DNA of 64,000 nt from Benincasa hispida (taxonomy: Eukaryota; Streptophyta; Magnoliopsida; Cucurbitales; Cucurbitaceae), in assembly GCF_009727055.1 (NCBI RefSeq), contig NC_052360.1, positions 72,792,309-72,856,308 of the forward strand. Direction: 5' to 3'. The position numbers were made by a program, and so were the translations under genes. Shown piece after piece: positions 20,621 to 32,714 of the stretch (position 1 is the first letter of the stretch; every line of letters starts with the position of its first letter). The notes beneath the pieces are model-generated. The model was not told the DNA's origin, did no database searches, and worked only from the letters and a program-made list of their open reading frames with translations.

Positions 20621-21690
20621 CACCAAGTTTTTGCTGAGTTTCTGTTAAACCCATATAACGGTCGGGCTGATGGACAACCCTCTCACTACGTCGAGGTACT
20701 CTCAACTCTTGAGAAGGATGTGACTGACCAGAATTACCAACTTCATCAACAAATCTTGTTAAAGAACCGGCCTGATCAACAACTCTTATTGATTTTTCTA
20801 TAACTTCTCCGGAAATGTTCCTCAATACTAGTTTACTGCAAGGTTGATGATCTCTCATGTGATCTTCCTCTAAGAATGTAGCATTTGACGATACAAACAC
20901 TTTGTTATCTTGAGGATCATAAAAACAGACCACCTTTTGTTTCTTTGGGGTATCCTACGGATAGGCATAATTTTGAACGGTGTTCCAATTTCTTTAAGTT
21001 TTTCACCAACATGTGTACATGGCATCCCCAAATTTTGAAGCGACATAACTACCTTTACGCCCCCTCTACAACTCATATGGTGTTTCAAAAACACTTTTGG
21101 AAGGAACCAAGTTAAAAATATATACAACGGTCTCTACTGTGTATCCCCAAAATAAATCAAGCAATTGAGCATAACTCATCATTGAACGAACCATGTCCAG
21201 TAGGGTTCTATTTCTCCTTTCTAATACACCATTCTACTAAGGTGTATCGGGTGTGGATTCCATGTTCTATCAAATAGTTCTGAAATCTCAAGTCCATATA
21301 CTCTCCATATCGATCTCATTAAACTGTTTTAATTGTTTTACCTAACAGGTTTTCAACCTCTGTCTTATACTCCTTAACCATTTCAAGGGCTTTAGATTTG
21401 TGATACATTAGGTAAACATAGCCATACCTTGAATAATCATTAATAAAACTGATGAAATATTCATACCATTCTCGCACTTTGACATTCATCGGACCATAGA
21501 GATCTGAATGCACAAGTTCTAAGGGTTCTTTGGCTCTAAGACCTTTTCCTTTAAATGATCTTTTGGTCATCTTACCCTTAAGATGGGACTCACATGGAGG
21601 TAAAAAGTTGTCCTCTAACTGATTTAGGAGTCCACTCTTTACCAATCTCTTAATCCTATTGAGATTAATATGGCCAAGTCTCAAGTGCCA
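20621..21690 (-). pseudogene. Copia integrase remnant, element 2
   Basis: Reads leftward from about 21690. The GAG-pre-integrase motif RLGHINLNRIKRLV is followed by a damaged zinc motif (CESHLKGKM; the second Cys is His), then the integrase core: LELVHSDLYGPMNV, YFISFINDYSRYGYVYLM, LLGKTIKTV at about 21320. After frame changes come the C-terminal parts, including VFLKHHMSCRGG (about 21080), CFYDPQDNKVFVSSNATFLEE (about 20930-20870) and SERVVHQPDRYMGLTETQ (about 20690-20635). It ends there, with no reverse transcriptase. Same family as element 1. Confidence 0.7.
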
Positions 21691-22189
21691 AAGATAGGCA
21701 CTAGGAGAAACTTTTGCTTTTTATTTTGAGTTTCAACTGTTTTAAACATCTCAGTATTTAAAATAGCTTTAGCCTTGGTTGGTCTTAACACATATAAGTT
21801 GTCTTCAAGTTTTGCGGAACAAACTTAAACATCTCTTGAGCTAACAAACACTTCATTAAATTCAAAATATATTTTGTACATTTGTTCTAACAAACAAGAG
21901 ATAGATATTAGATTCCTTCTCATATTAAGAACTAAAAGTACATTTTCTAGAAAAATGAATCTATCTCCAAAAAACAACTTTAAGCCTCCCACTTCTTGAG
22001 TTGAGATGACCTCTCTCATTCCAACTTTGAGAGTTGTCTCGCCTTCTCCAAGCTGCCGCCAGGAACTAGTTTCCTGAAAGAAATAAAAACATGGTTAGTG
22101 GCCCCCGAATCTAGTATCCAGGTGGAATTATCATTCTTCACTAAGTATGTTTCAACAAAGAGTAAATCATATTTACCTTGTTTTGTTTT
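21691..22189 (-). pseudogene. Copia protease region remnant, element 2
   Basis: Weak minus-strand protease region. A DSTWILDSGA-like stretch lies near 22135-22105, then VGMREVISTQEVGGLKLFFGD-type sequence and LVLNMRRNLISISCLLEQ (about 21930-21885), as in the copia 'VPDLKRNLIS' block. Stops and frame breaks separate it from both gag and integrase. Confidence 0.6.
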
Positions 22190-23041
22190 CTCATCTTTTT
22201 TCTCAGTAAGATATTTTGGGCAGTTTTGTTTTCAATGCCCATTTTCGTTGCAGTGAAAACTTTTTCCTTCATCTATAGCTTTTACCTTGCTTTTGCGGGT
22301 TACAGAAGCCTTACCTTTCCCTTTTTTCTTATTTTTCATTTGAATACTTTTACTCTTTGATGTAGACGGTCCAGACTTAGTTCTTGAGGATGATCCCTTT
22401 TGGGACTTATTTAAGGTAGCAACATTTTTTTCCTCTTCTTGTCCCTTAGTGTTCATATGAGACTGGTATGTCTGGAGCTCATTCAAGAGAGTAGTCAGAT
22501 TGTACTCAATCTTGTTCATCATCGCATTTATACGGAACTGCAGGAAACTCTTTGGAAGAGATTCCATGATGAAACTAATCTGACTTTTCTCATCTATGAC
22601 AACATTATTTACTTCTTCTATGTTGAAGTGAACCATCATATCCAAAATATGTTCTCTACAAAAATTCCTTCCTTCATACGAGAGTTGTAAACGTATTTGA
22701 GAGCATTATGCCTAACAAATGAGGACGGTTTTCTAAACATTACCTGCAACAAATCCATGATCATCTTAGTGGTAACCATGCTCTCGTGTTTTCTAGCTAC
22801 AACATCTTATATGCTTGCTAAGATATTGACTCAAGTTTTATCATTTGTCGTAATCCATCTGTCATAGGATTCTCAAACATTTTGGTTTGTTTGACGAGTT
22901 GAGATTCAGAGGACATTCCTCTGTTAAGACGAACCTAAAATCATCGATTATTAGTATCATGTTTAAATTCGATTTCCATGTTGCATAGTTGTCACTGTTT
23001 AATTTTTAAAAAATGAGTAGTTGAACTAATGAGCTAGTCAT
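22190..23041 (-). pseudogene. Copia gag remnant, element 2
   Basis: Start ATG at 23041-23039 (MTSSLVQLLIF). Reading left, LTEECPLN, a region with stops near 22850-22800, MDLLQVMFRKPSSF at about 22755-22715, then the open segment 22645-22232 with FIMESLPKSFLQF, IEYNLTTLLNELQTYQ and a Lys/Ser-rich linker. The zinc knuckle at about 22265-22220 reads SFHCNENGH-stop-KQNC: its first Cys is Ser and the Trp codon is TGA (22234-22232), the same codon lost in element 1. It precedes the protease and integrase remnants in normal copia order. Confidence 0.75.
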
Positions 23042-24917
23042 GCTGAAAATATAAACAAGTTCTATTAATGAATTTCTATTGAATCCAATCAATTTTTAGC
23101 AAAAATACTAATGTACAAATAACTTATTATTAATTTGCTTCGATACTTCTATGAGTCAGAATGCTACCAAGCGGCAGTCAATTACTCCTTCCTTAAACCA
23201 AGACATTATGGACTAAATACTAATATCAGAATAACTCTTATTCCTATAAAATTTAATTATCACTTATTTGGTCAAGAACTTACTAACACTTAGTAATTTT
23301 TGTAAGTGTAACCCTCCATTTTCAGATCCTAGAGATCGATCCCAACAAGCTACCGAATAGAAGACAATGCTAAGAATAGACCTAAGAGACCCTATTTATT
23401 TCTGAAGTTTGTGGTGTTTTGACCCCCATTTCACGGCCCTCCGAATGGGTAGTCGCTCTAGGACAACACACAGGCGAAGCATGGGAATCTCACGATGCAA
23501 CCTAATGGAAGAGACCGTAGGATGTGTTGACACACTTCCTTCTCCCACTTTCTATGAAAAACTTTCCTTATTCACCTTGTTATTGAATCAAGCAAACACT
23601 TTCCAAATGGAGGTCACGCCCAGGGCGACAAAAAGCCGAGCGTGGATCTCACGGTGTGAACTCTTAGGGATGTGAGAGCTAAAAACCATTTTCTCCCACT
23701 GAAGTGTTCTAGATGGATTAGGTATATTTTTACTTAGATATATTCTAGCTAATTAAATACAACCTAAGTTTAGGTGTGTATCCGAGTATAACATTTATAT
23801 TGGATTTTACCTACGATTTCTATGTGATAAACTCCTTTTAACACCTCACATCGCTCACGCATGCTCGTAGAAACAGGTTTAACATAACTTAAATACTAGC
23901 TCGATCCCTAGGTAGCATGTGTTCCATAAACCATCAACTTAAGTACCTCAAACCTTAGGACAGGATCTTTTCAGGTGAATTATCTTGTAACCTTAGTTTT
24001 ACAAGTTATCAACCTATTTTAACAATTAAAACATGTTGTGGTTGTTAACCCTACGTAAGGATGCAATTTATATTTATTATAGATTTTAAAAGTCTAATTT
24101 ATTTTATAATACTTATAACACTTATAACTTATACAAAATCCATAACATAGATAAAACATTTCATAAATTAATATAACAACTTATATTAATTCACATTAAA
24201 TCCTACACATGCATACTATACATTATAACACTTATAAAGTACTTTCAATGCATGAAACATGTTTATCCTATGGTGGGTTTTAAACTCTATATGGCATATT
24301 TTATGCATAAACAAATTTAATTAAATTAAAACATATATTCATAATGCATAGTTAATTAACCAGACTAAAGTGGACCTATTTTGGAATCCTAGGCTATCAA
24401 ACAACTAAATTATTACAATAATAATTTTTAAATAGAATTCAATCGCTCCCGAACACTTCGAATCCGACCCAAACCAGTTGAAAATGGCTTGAACCGGACC
24501 TTCAAGGTTTCAAAAGGGGTTGAACCGACTGGAAAATGGCTAAATCGGATCGAATCGGTCCAATTGGACCATTCTTCCTTCGCACATGCATTTCTAGAAA
24601 AAATATGGGTAGCGTTGCAAGGCTGCACCTCGGGTCTCAGCTCCCTATTTCAGTTCCAATTGTGCTTTACTCCAAATTTCTTTAAATTACAGCATAATTT
24701 CAACTCTAATGATTAGCAAATTTACAGACTCTTCCTCACACATTAAGGCCTATAAACAAGCAGCAATTACAATAATTACAATAGATTAAAGCTTAAAATG
24801 ATACCAAAACCGTAATATATCCAACTATAGCAACCAACAACATCCATCTCATGAAAATTCACCCACAAAGCTTAAATTAATGCAAATTGAGTGCTTAAAA
24901 CGTCCTTTGATACCAAT
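23042..24917 (-). mobile_element. Leader and primer-binding site of copia element 2
   Basis: Noncoding leader of about 1.87 kb between the LTR and gag. The primer-binding site is at 24901-24915: on the minus strand TGGTATCAAAGGACG, close to the initiator-Met tRNA-complementary TGGTATCAGAGC, two bases inside the LTR end. Repeated units with TGGGAATCTCACGATG / GTGGATCTCACGGTG occur near 23480 and 23650. An AT-rich palindrome-dense part runs 24060-24300. It matches the leader of element 1. Confidence 0.68.
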
Positions 24918-26004
24918 TGATGGAATTAGAAACATGCAAGTGGAAGCAATAGGATCTTAAGCACTCTAATTTCATTAATTTAAGGATTAAACATGCTAGT
25001 TCAAAGCTGTAAAAACAGAGTTTCATGAACAAACCTTATTGTAGCTCAAAATTAAAGTTGTCCTTTGGATGTTTCTGATCACGAACAATTTGTGGACCAC
25101 TGCTAGAGTCTTCTCCGCTATTCTCCAGCCTTAAAACGAATTGCGGGATCCAAATTGGTGATGAATTCTAAGGGAAGAAAAGATTGAGAGAATTTTTGTG
25201 TAATGAATTTTGAGAGAAAAATTTAGCTTCACAAGCTACAATTGTTCAACCTTTTTGTAGCAATTTTTTTCTTCCTTTCAAAGAAGAATTCATGCACCAT
25301 AAAACCACCTCAAATTGACAGCAAATTGAGGTTGAAAATGGTGGAATTTTAAGGTGTTATGTATAGTGGAAAATCAAATGGGGAAAATCGAGTATCATGA
25401 AATTTTGAATTTCAAAAATCAAAACTTAATTAATTCTAAATCAAATTGATTTTAAATAAAATTAATTAAAAAATATAATTAATAATAATTTGATATCAAA
25501 TATTAAATTATTTTAAATTAATTTTAAATAATTAATTAATAAAATTAATTTAATATCAAATATCAAATTAATTAATAATACCAATCCCGATCATGAATCC
25601 TTATTCGTGTGACCAATATTTAAATCATATTGAATCGACAAACTTGGGTCACTCTCACCTATGCAGATTAAAGGATAATCCCGAATAAACGGGAGTTCAT
25701 AGTTAGCTCAGGATTAAGATTGAGTTACCTAGGTCATCGTATTGAAATAGACAGTCTTAACAGTAAACGATGTTATAAAGTAAAAGTGACTATTTCGTGG
25801 TTCGGTCTTATGTAAATGCATTACATAGGATGTCCCCGCTCACATATCTCCACATGAACGATTCAGGATCACATCGTCATGGGTTGCATCCATAGTGTCC
25901 CCAAGATAAGGTACCTAACCTTATCCTTATACTATAGACCGTTTTGGCTATTTAGTCGAACTTCATCCACTTTTATGTCTCCACATATAGTTCAAGTATT
26001 CATG
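24918..26004 (-). mobile_element. LTR C2 (5' LTR of element 2), truncated
   Basis: Starts TGATGGAATTAG next to the primer-binding site, so it is the 5' LTR of the gag-bearing element to its left. This ties the window's dominant LTR family to that copia element. It is uninterrupted at ATTCATGCACCATAAAACC (about 25,295), the site occupied by LTR B in copy C. An internal deletion near 25,625 removes about 650 bp relative to C. It ends at about 26004 within the block before the LTR start. Confidence 0.7.
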
Positions 26005-26097
26005 CAAACAAACATTCACAAGGCAATAATACCCACAATTTCTCTAACTGTCGTTTCCAAAAAGAAATACAGAGACAAGATTTGGCTTTGATACTAA
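26005..26097 (-). mobile_element. Leader stub and primer-binding site next to LTR D
   Basis: A short remnant whose right end 26084-26096, read on the minus strand, is TAGTATCAAAGCC, a primer-binding site like TGGTATCAGAGCC. It abuts LTR D after two bases. The rest of this element is lost against LTR C2. Confidence 0.5.
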
Positions 26098-28915
26098 TTG
26101 AAAGGATTTGAATTCTTAGCGGAAGCGAGTAATCACCTTGTGTCAGTATATTACATTTTGGAAAGCACTCAAAACCAGAGAAGATAAATATTCAGAAGAA
26201 TAAATATAAAACACGTATAAGCATGCTTTAGTAAATATGCAGAGATAAAAAAAAAGGAAAAGAAATGCTTACCCTTGAAGAATTTCCTTCTTCACGTTTT
26301 TCCTCTCCCAAAAATCATGAACAGTGTTTTCCTCCCTCGTATAGTACAACACAGGTACAATAATGCTCTTGGACACCACCACAAAATTTTTCTTGATATT
26401 CTCAAGATAAGAACCGGAAGGAGTTATGGGTTCTTCTCTAGATTTTGGGAGAAGGGAAAATATAATGGCAAAGAGAATTTTGAGAGTCTTTCTTTTATGA
26501 ATTTCACGTTGTAATCAATCTCCTCTATATTCTCAATACAAAGATAATGAAGAGGCTTGAGGGAGTTGGTGGGTTTTATGTCCTAAAACTCGTGTTTATA
26601 AACAATAAACTTATTCTGAAATTCAATAAATTTGTTATTGAAGATTGATTCAATAAAGTTGCATTATTGAATATATGAGTTGCTTATTTCGTTTTAGAAA
26701 TAAATCTAATAGACTAAAAAGATCCATGACTATTATATGAATACTTGAATTTTATGTGGAGGCATAAAAGTGGATTAGGTTCGAGTAAATAGTCTAAATA
26801 ATCTATAGTATATGAATAAGGTTTGGTGCCTTATTCTGGTAACACTATCGGATGCGGCCCACTCTATAGTTATTACAAGAAGTTGTAAAGTGCTACAGAT
26901 GAAGTAATTCTGATTCATACATGTAGTGGCATGAAGAGTGTGGGCGTCCTGTGCAATGAGTTTACGCAAGATTGGACCAAGAAATGAGTCACTCTTACTT
27001 TATAACATTGTTTACTGTTTAAGACTGACTATTTCACAATGATGACCTAGATAACTTAACCTTAATCCTAAGCTAACTATGAACTTCTGTTTATTCGGGA
27101 TTATCGATTTGCATAGGTGAGGGTTGGCTCAACAGTATCGGCTAAATAAGCCTCCCATTTCAGGGATAAGATCGGGTAGATAGTTGGGGACATAGGGTGC
27201 AAGATGGAACTCATTCCTACCTACTTTTAGGGATAGTAGAGAGATTGTTCCCTTAAGTGCTAACTCTGGGTCTTGAACAAGGAGCCCCACCCTCTCATTG
27301 GCCTGAGAGGGACTCGATTTGATGATCGAATCACAAACCAATTGTTCTTTAGAGGATCAATGGGACTTAAGGAACAAGAGGTAATCTCGAGGGTAAAACA
27401 ACCTTTTGACTCAACTGTTATTACGAACAACCTATGAAGGGTTAACTTACTAATCATGGTTATATAGAGTGGACATAATGTATCTACAGTGAGGGGAGTG
27501 CAACTACTGGGCTTTAGTGGAGTGACCCGGTAATTAATGAATGGGGGATAATTCGATGTAAAGAGTTTAGCCAATTAATCTCGGATTGTTGGAGCTCATG
27601 ACCTGTAGGTCCATTAGGTCCCCATACTAGCTCACAAATGGATAAGCCTTAAAATAGCATGATAAGTTGCTTTGAAACGTTCAAATTCGAATTAAGGGAA
27701 TTAGTAATTATATGTGATATAATTACACGTTTAATTTTAGAATTAAACGTAATTGGAGAATTGATTAATATATAAATATGATTTAAATATTAATTTCATG
27801 AATAGGGATTCTTGGTAGTGGAATTAGTGATTAATTAATTTAATATTTGATATTAAATTAATTGGAATTAATTAAATTCTTTAATTAATTATTAATTATT
27901 AATTTTATTAGAAAAATTAATTTTAAATTAATTTTTGTAAAATTAATAAATTTTCAGATTTAATTATAAAATTAAAAAACCAAAGATGATATTTGATTTT
28001 GAAAATGGATTCAAAATAAATAGAAAAATGAAAAATTGGAAAATGAAAAAACCTACCAAAAGTGGGATTTTTCCACTTTCTAACTAAGCACCTTATTCAC
28101 TTCTCACTACCAAAAAATGGAATTGAAGCTGGCAGAATTTGATGCAATTGGATTGCATGACTTTCCAGGATATGTCACATAAGCTTCAACTAAAAGACTC
28201 TGATGCAATTGACGGAATCTACTGAGAAATTTGAAGGTTGAAGAAGTCTTCAACCATGGTAAACCAGTGACCTCCTCTCCATTTTTCCCTAATTCAAGCT
28301 TGTTTTGAGTTCCACAACTCAGTCTAAGGCTCCAAGAGAATAATAGGGAAGACCTTGTAGTGGTTCACAACCAAAGAAAAAGGAGATTGTAGTTGAAGGT
28401 CAAGATTCAAAAGGTTCTTCAAAGGTATGTGTTGAAACCCTCTTAGTTCTCTGTGAACATGTTTATTTTGATGTCAAAATTAATGAATTAGAATGCTTAA
28501 TAATCATGTTTTCTTCCACTGCATGTTTATGTTTCTGTAAACCAATAGGAGTTACATAGCTCCCTCACATGAAAAACTAAATAACTCCCCTGAAGTGGGG
28601 AGTTATTATATTAAATAATATAATATATATAATTAATTAATTAACTATATAATGATACATTTTAATCATATTAAAATACAAATTTTCCTTATAATCTATA
28701 ATTTTAGTATGAATCATATACACATTAATTTTAACCTATAGTTTTAATATGAATCATATCTCATTCGTATAATTATTATTTGAATTCTATTCAAATATTT
28801 GTCTCTCTCATCAAACTTGATATTATAACGTATCCATATTCATTATCTTAATTGCATCTCATACAATTAATTCCCTTAATTAATTTGAACTGTTCAAATT
28901 AATCCAAAACGAATT
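26098..28915 (-). mobile_element. LTR D (minus), interrupted by solo LTR G and truncated
   Basis: The parts are 26098-26566 and 28553-28915. Starts TGAAAGGATTTGAATTC on the plus strand beside a primer-binding site and includes the ACCCTTGAAGAA block (26272). Removing G joins GAGGGAGT to TACATAGCTCC, matching the 'gaaggagttataactcccc' stretch of LTR I near 33,515. It is truncated at about 28915, where copia element 3 begins. Confidence 0.68.
26567..28547 (+). mobile_element. Solo LTR G (plus), nested in LTR D in opposite orientation
   Basis: Starts TGGTGGGTTTTATGTCC and ends near 28547, flanked by a perfect 5-bp duplication GGAGT (26562-26566 and 28548-28552). About 1.98 kb, full length for the family. 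The usual blocks are present: GCCTTATTCTGG (26831), GGACCAAGAAATGAG (26973), GGCCTGAGAGGG (27301) and CTTCAAAGGTATGTG (28418). The last bases are ATA rather than the usual CA. Confidence 0.75.
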
Positions 28916-29345
28916 TCATTTTCTGCTAAAAAATCTTTGAATTCATTTGAAGTGAATTCTCCTCCCCTGTCTGATCTCAAGGCTTTTAGGTAATAACCAC
29001 TTTGTTTTTCAACAAGAGCTTTAAATCTCTTGAACATACCAAATACTTTTGATTTCTCCTTGCAAAATGAACCCATGTTTTTCGACTGAAATCATCAATA
29101 AATAATAAGAAATAATTATTCTTACCAAAAGAACTTGGTTTTATTGGTCCACAAAGATCCGTGTGAACTAATGCTAGCAGTATCCTTGCTCTTGAAGAAG
29201 ATTCTTGTGGAAAACTCTGTCTTGCTTACTTGCCATAAAGACAACCTTCATAAAATTGATCTAGATGTTTGACATGTGACATTCCTTTCACCATGTTCTT
29301 CCTTACTAATAGTTTGAAACCATCAAAGTTTAACCCATGTCTCAA
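28916..29345 (-). pseudogene. Copia integrase fragment, element 3
   Basis: A different copia family from elements 1 and 2. The minus strand carries DPSWILDTxLRHG-like and pre-integrase sequence near 29345, then KHLDQFYEGCLYGK-like sequence (about 29275-29225). The core piece is CKEKSKVFGMFKRFKALVEKQ, then YYLKALRSDRGGEFTSNEF (about 29070-28935), containing the second catalytic Asp of the DDE triad. Truncated at 28916 before the Glu, against LTR D. Confidence 0.65.
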
Positions 29346-29348
29346 GTG

Positions 29349-29795
29349 TCAAATCCAAGATGGATCTTTCAAACATGACTTCAAATATTTAGCAACATCA
29401 GTTTGAATGTTTAATAAAAACATTCTATTCTTCGGCTTTTGCACTTTATCAATCATATTATCTCCATTATCCCTTATCGAAAGATTATAATTCTTCATCA
29501 AAATATAATAATCTTTCTCTAAGAGTTGTCTCAAACACAAAATATTGTTCTTCATATCAAGTACATAATAAACAATAGAAAAAAACTCATGCTTCCCATT
29601 ATTCAAGTTGATCAAAATTTTACCTTTTCCTTTAACATGAATTTTTATGACATCACCAAATATGATATTACCACCAACAGATTCATCAAGTTCCACGAAC
29701 ATTAATTTACATCCACAGATGTGATTGCTTGCACCGCTATCAAGATACCATGCATTATTTTCACATGTTTCCTCACCTTTGCATGCTAGAAGCAA
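29349..29795 (-). pseudogene. Copia protease region, element 3
   Basis: An open minus-strand segment of about 148 codons. WYLDSGASNHICG holds the retroviral-type aspartic protease motif DSGA intact. It continues GGNIIFGD, KGKILI, then YVLDMKNNILCLRQLLEKDY, typical of the protease to pre-integrase region. Open throughout, but its element lacks most of pol. Confidence 0.78.
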
Positions 29796-30782
29796 AAACG
29801 ACTCACCGCTTTCTTCATCTTTCTCAGCATAATTTGTATTTTCTTCTACTTTATTCCAACATTCCCAGGAATAATGGTCAAATTTATGACAGTTATAACA
29901 TTCAACCTACCTTTTATCATACCTTTTTTCATTATTTGATCTTTCTCCATTTGACCTCGAATAATTTTGTCTTTCATGACCTCGATGAATTAGAGTTTAA
30001 ATTACTCTCATCAAATTTTCTTTGACCATAATTTCCTCGTTCTCGATCTCTGAAATCACCACGTCCACAATTGTTGCCATGTCCTCAACCTTGATTGCCT
30101 TTTTCTTGGCTATCTTCTTTATCTCTCAACAGCAACTTGGACCGGAAAAATTGCTCAGTTGTATGTTTGTTCTTCTTGAGAAGCTTCTCTTTATAGGCTT
30201 GTAAGGAACTCATAAGTTGATCAATTGACATTGTACTCAAATTCTTTGATTCTTCAATAGCTACAACGATTAAATTAAATTTTTCATCCGATGAGTGAAG
30301 TATCTTTTCTACCACTTGCTCATCATCTATCGTCTCACCATATCTTTTCATTTCATTTACTTCTACTAGCAATTTTGAAATATAATTTGAAACCGATTCA
30401 GATTCCTTCATATGTAGTGATTCATAATCACCTCTCAATTTTTTTAGGCGAACCTTCTTGACTCAATCTGCTCCTTTGTATGTATTCTTCAAAATTTGGC
30501 ATGCCTAATATACAATAGTTGCTCCAAAAATTTTGGATCATCGATGGCTTGATAAATGATGGTGGGAGCCTTTTCGTCTTTCTTTCTTGTATTTTGCAAA
30601 ACTTCTCATTGAGCTTGATTTAAAGTCACATCACTTTCTAGTTCTTTGTAACCATTACTGACAATGTCCCATACATCTTGTGAACTAAGTAGAATTTTCA
30701 TACAAATACACCAACTGCTATAATTTTCTTTCATAAATCGAGGCTCTTGGAAGGAAACCAAATTGTTATTTGCCATTTGCAT
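29796..30782 (-). pseudogene. Copia gag remnant, element 3
   Basis: ATG at 30782 starts MQMANNN, with a DUF4219-like N-terminus (NYSSWCICMKILL). The central UBN2-type gag lies at 30438-30085 (RGDYESLHMKESESVSNYISKLL, ILHSSDEKFNLIVVAIEES). An intact CCHC knuckle, CYNCHKFDHYSWEC, is at about 29905-29860. Stops near 30605 and 30470-30440, and one just before the knuckle, break the frame. It sits directly after a primer-binding site, in normal element order. Confidence 0.75.
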
Positions 30783-30806
30783 AATAATTATTGTTTTTCA
30801 AACTCA

Positions 30807-30819
30807 GGCTCTGATACCA
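30807..30819 (-). other. Primer-binding site, element 3
   Basis: The minus strand reads TGGTATCAGAGCC exactly, the initiator-Met tRNA primer-binding site used by most plant LTR retrotransposons. It lies 3 bp inside the LTR edge and 25 bp upstream of gag. Confidence 0.85.
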
Positions 30820-30822
30820 CTT

Positions 30823-31204
30823 TGTTGGAAGCGTGTGATGGACACTCACAAATAAATAACTAACAAAATATTATTTAAAAGGAAACAAAAAAAAATTTAA
30901 TTGAAAGACTCTTCAAACTTGGTTCACACTTTGGATTGAACTCTCTTTGTGTGTTTTTCTCTACATACTTGGATACATGTCAATCCTATTTTTAGTATTG
31001 TCATAGATAAATTTAAATACATAACTCACACTCTAATTAAACATACATGGAATAATTAAAATCCTACACTTAATTTATGTGAAACTCTACTAAATTAACC
31101 TCTACATTAACCTACTTAATTAACTCTCATCCATTAATTTTTCCAACTCTCATAAATAAATTCATCTATAACATATCTAATAAAAACATGTTTAATTTTC
31201 GACA
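30823..31204 (-). mobile_element. 5' LTR of copia element 3
   Basis: The LTR 3' edge is clear: plus TGTTGGAAGCG at 30823, minus CGCTTCCAACA. The other edge is placed at GACA (31201-31204, minus TGTCGAAA) because of its TG start. That gives about 380 bp, usual for copia. With no second LTR in the window this edge is uncertain. Confidence 0.5.
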
Positions 31205-31582
31205 TTAAAGAATACGCCAGGCCTCTTAATTAGTTGAATTAGGAGCATATGGCAATCCTTATGTCTTGGGGGCAGTTCCACGTAACTTTCTAACTATTCT
31301 CTAGAGTTGTTTGTTGGTAATTTAGTTGTTCATACAATTTTTTATAGAATTTCGAAGCTTTTCAGGAAGAATAGAAATAAGAGTAAAATGTTAAAATTTA
31401 TCAAGATGATAAATCTCGTTGCTGGAGATAAAATTGGTAATTTGTCCATAAGCAAGAGATTGTTGGAATATGGAGCCAAATACGATGTCATCGCAAAACA
31501 ACAAAGATGGACACAAGCTCACACAAGTAAATATTGGAGCTTGGCCCATTTGACATAGGTCCATGTTTGACTAGAGTATGGT
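31205..31582. other. Unassigned
   Basis: No recognisable gene or element. A short open frame at 31307-31558 lacks family features. Confidence 0.5.
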
Positions 31583-31638
31583 CACACACACACATGTATA
31601 TATATATATATATGTGTATATGTATATATATATATATA

Positions 31639-31683
<45 letters not shown>

Positions 31684-31800
31684 GTGTATATGTATATGTA
31701 TATATGTATATGTATATATATGTGTATATGTATATGTATATATATGTGTATATGTATATGTATATATATGTGTATGTATATATATGTATGTATGTATATA
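31583..31800. repeat. Compound (AC)/(AT)/(GTAT) microsatellite
   Basis: (CA)5 is followed by about 200 bp of TA/TG repeats with TATATGTGTATATGTATATG-like higher-order units near 31680-31780. It gives long 'Tyr-Ile' open frames on both strands, which are not genes. Confidence 0.93.
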
Positions 31801-32580
31801 TTTGTATGTGATCTTGATTCACGAGGCTACAATTTTGAAAGATTTATTTTTCTCTTAAAAAAAATGGCTTCTCTTACTTTAAAGAGCCCCATATTTTATG
31901 GGATTCTACTTTTCCTCTATAGTTGATAGACGTAGTTAACTCTAACTTGGATAGTTGATTTTTGGTGAGTTCTTTCGGTACCTCTTTTCTTATAATATTC
32001 TCTTTAAGAAAAAAGAAATATTTTTCCTATTCGCATTTGTAGCTTATGGCAACAAAGTAATTTTGTGACGAGTAAGGCGGGTTTGAGAATGATTCTTAAA
32101 AATTATTTTTCTCATTTTTAAAATCATTGTGAAACTTAGTTTTAATGATTCAAAACTCAATTATGAATAAATGAAATTGCATTTAAAAGTATAAAATTAA
32201 ATATTAAATTATTTTGAATGATTAAAATTGTGTTTTGAAGAGATTTTGAAAATGAAAGAAGTGATTTAACAATTTTACAATCACTTACAATCAAACGATT
32301 TTGGAGAGAGAGAAAATGTTTCCATAGAATTTTGTATTTCTCTTTGCTATTAATGTAAGATAGTTGTGATCCTAGTTAGACCATTCCTAAGAAATTTTTA
32401 GCGCAAGTTTCAGAGCTCTTGTGTAATTTCTATCATTGAAGTGCTTGCAGTTGGATGCTAGATGTAGCCCCGAAATGGGGACGTATTAGTATAAACTTTT
32501 GGGGTCGTTTTCTTCTTTTTCCTTATCTTCCAATTTATTATTTTGTGGTCGATTACTTATTTGGTTCTACACTGTGAAGT
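31801..32580. mobile_element. Intergenic DNA with a MITE at 32081-32296
   Basis: The MITE has imperfect inverted ends (GTTTGAGAATGATT on the left; the right end reverse complemented reads GTTTGATTGTAAGTGATT) and matches the element at 5923-6147, including its TTTAAAAGTATAAAATTAAATATT-like centre. The remaining sequence shows nothing recognisable. Confidence 0.5.
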
Positions 32581-32582
32581 GA

Positions 32583-32711
32583 CACTACAAAAATTTTGAG
32601 TTTTAATGTCGGTTTAAAACCGACATTAAAAATCCATTTTCTTTTAAACCAACATCATACATCCAGTTTCACTTTTTTCAACCAACATTAAAGCCCAAAA
32701 TTCTTGTAGTA
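32583..32711. mobile_element. 129-bp CACTA-type MITE
   Basis: The left end CACTACAAAAATTTTG and the right end (reverse complement TACTACAAGAATTTTG) are inverted repeats, flanked by a perfect 3-bp duplication TGA (32580-32582 and 32712-32714), as expected for CACTA elements. An internal palindrome lies at about 32607-32629, centred on GTCGGTTTAAAACCGAC. It is too small to code, so it would be mobilised in trans. Confidence 0.78.
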
Positions 32712-32714
32712 TGA

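Noticed and set aside
20609..21115. Plus-strand frames over 20.6-21.1 kb
   Set aside because: Antisense shadows of the minus-strand copia integrase remnant.
31534..31926. Long Tyr/Ile-rich open frames on both strands
   Set aside because: Produced by the TA/TG microsatellite; no stop codons can arise in much of that repeat.
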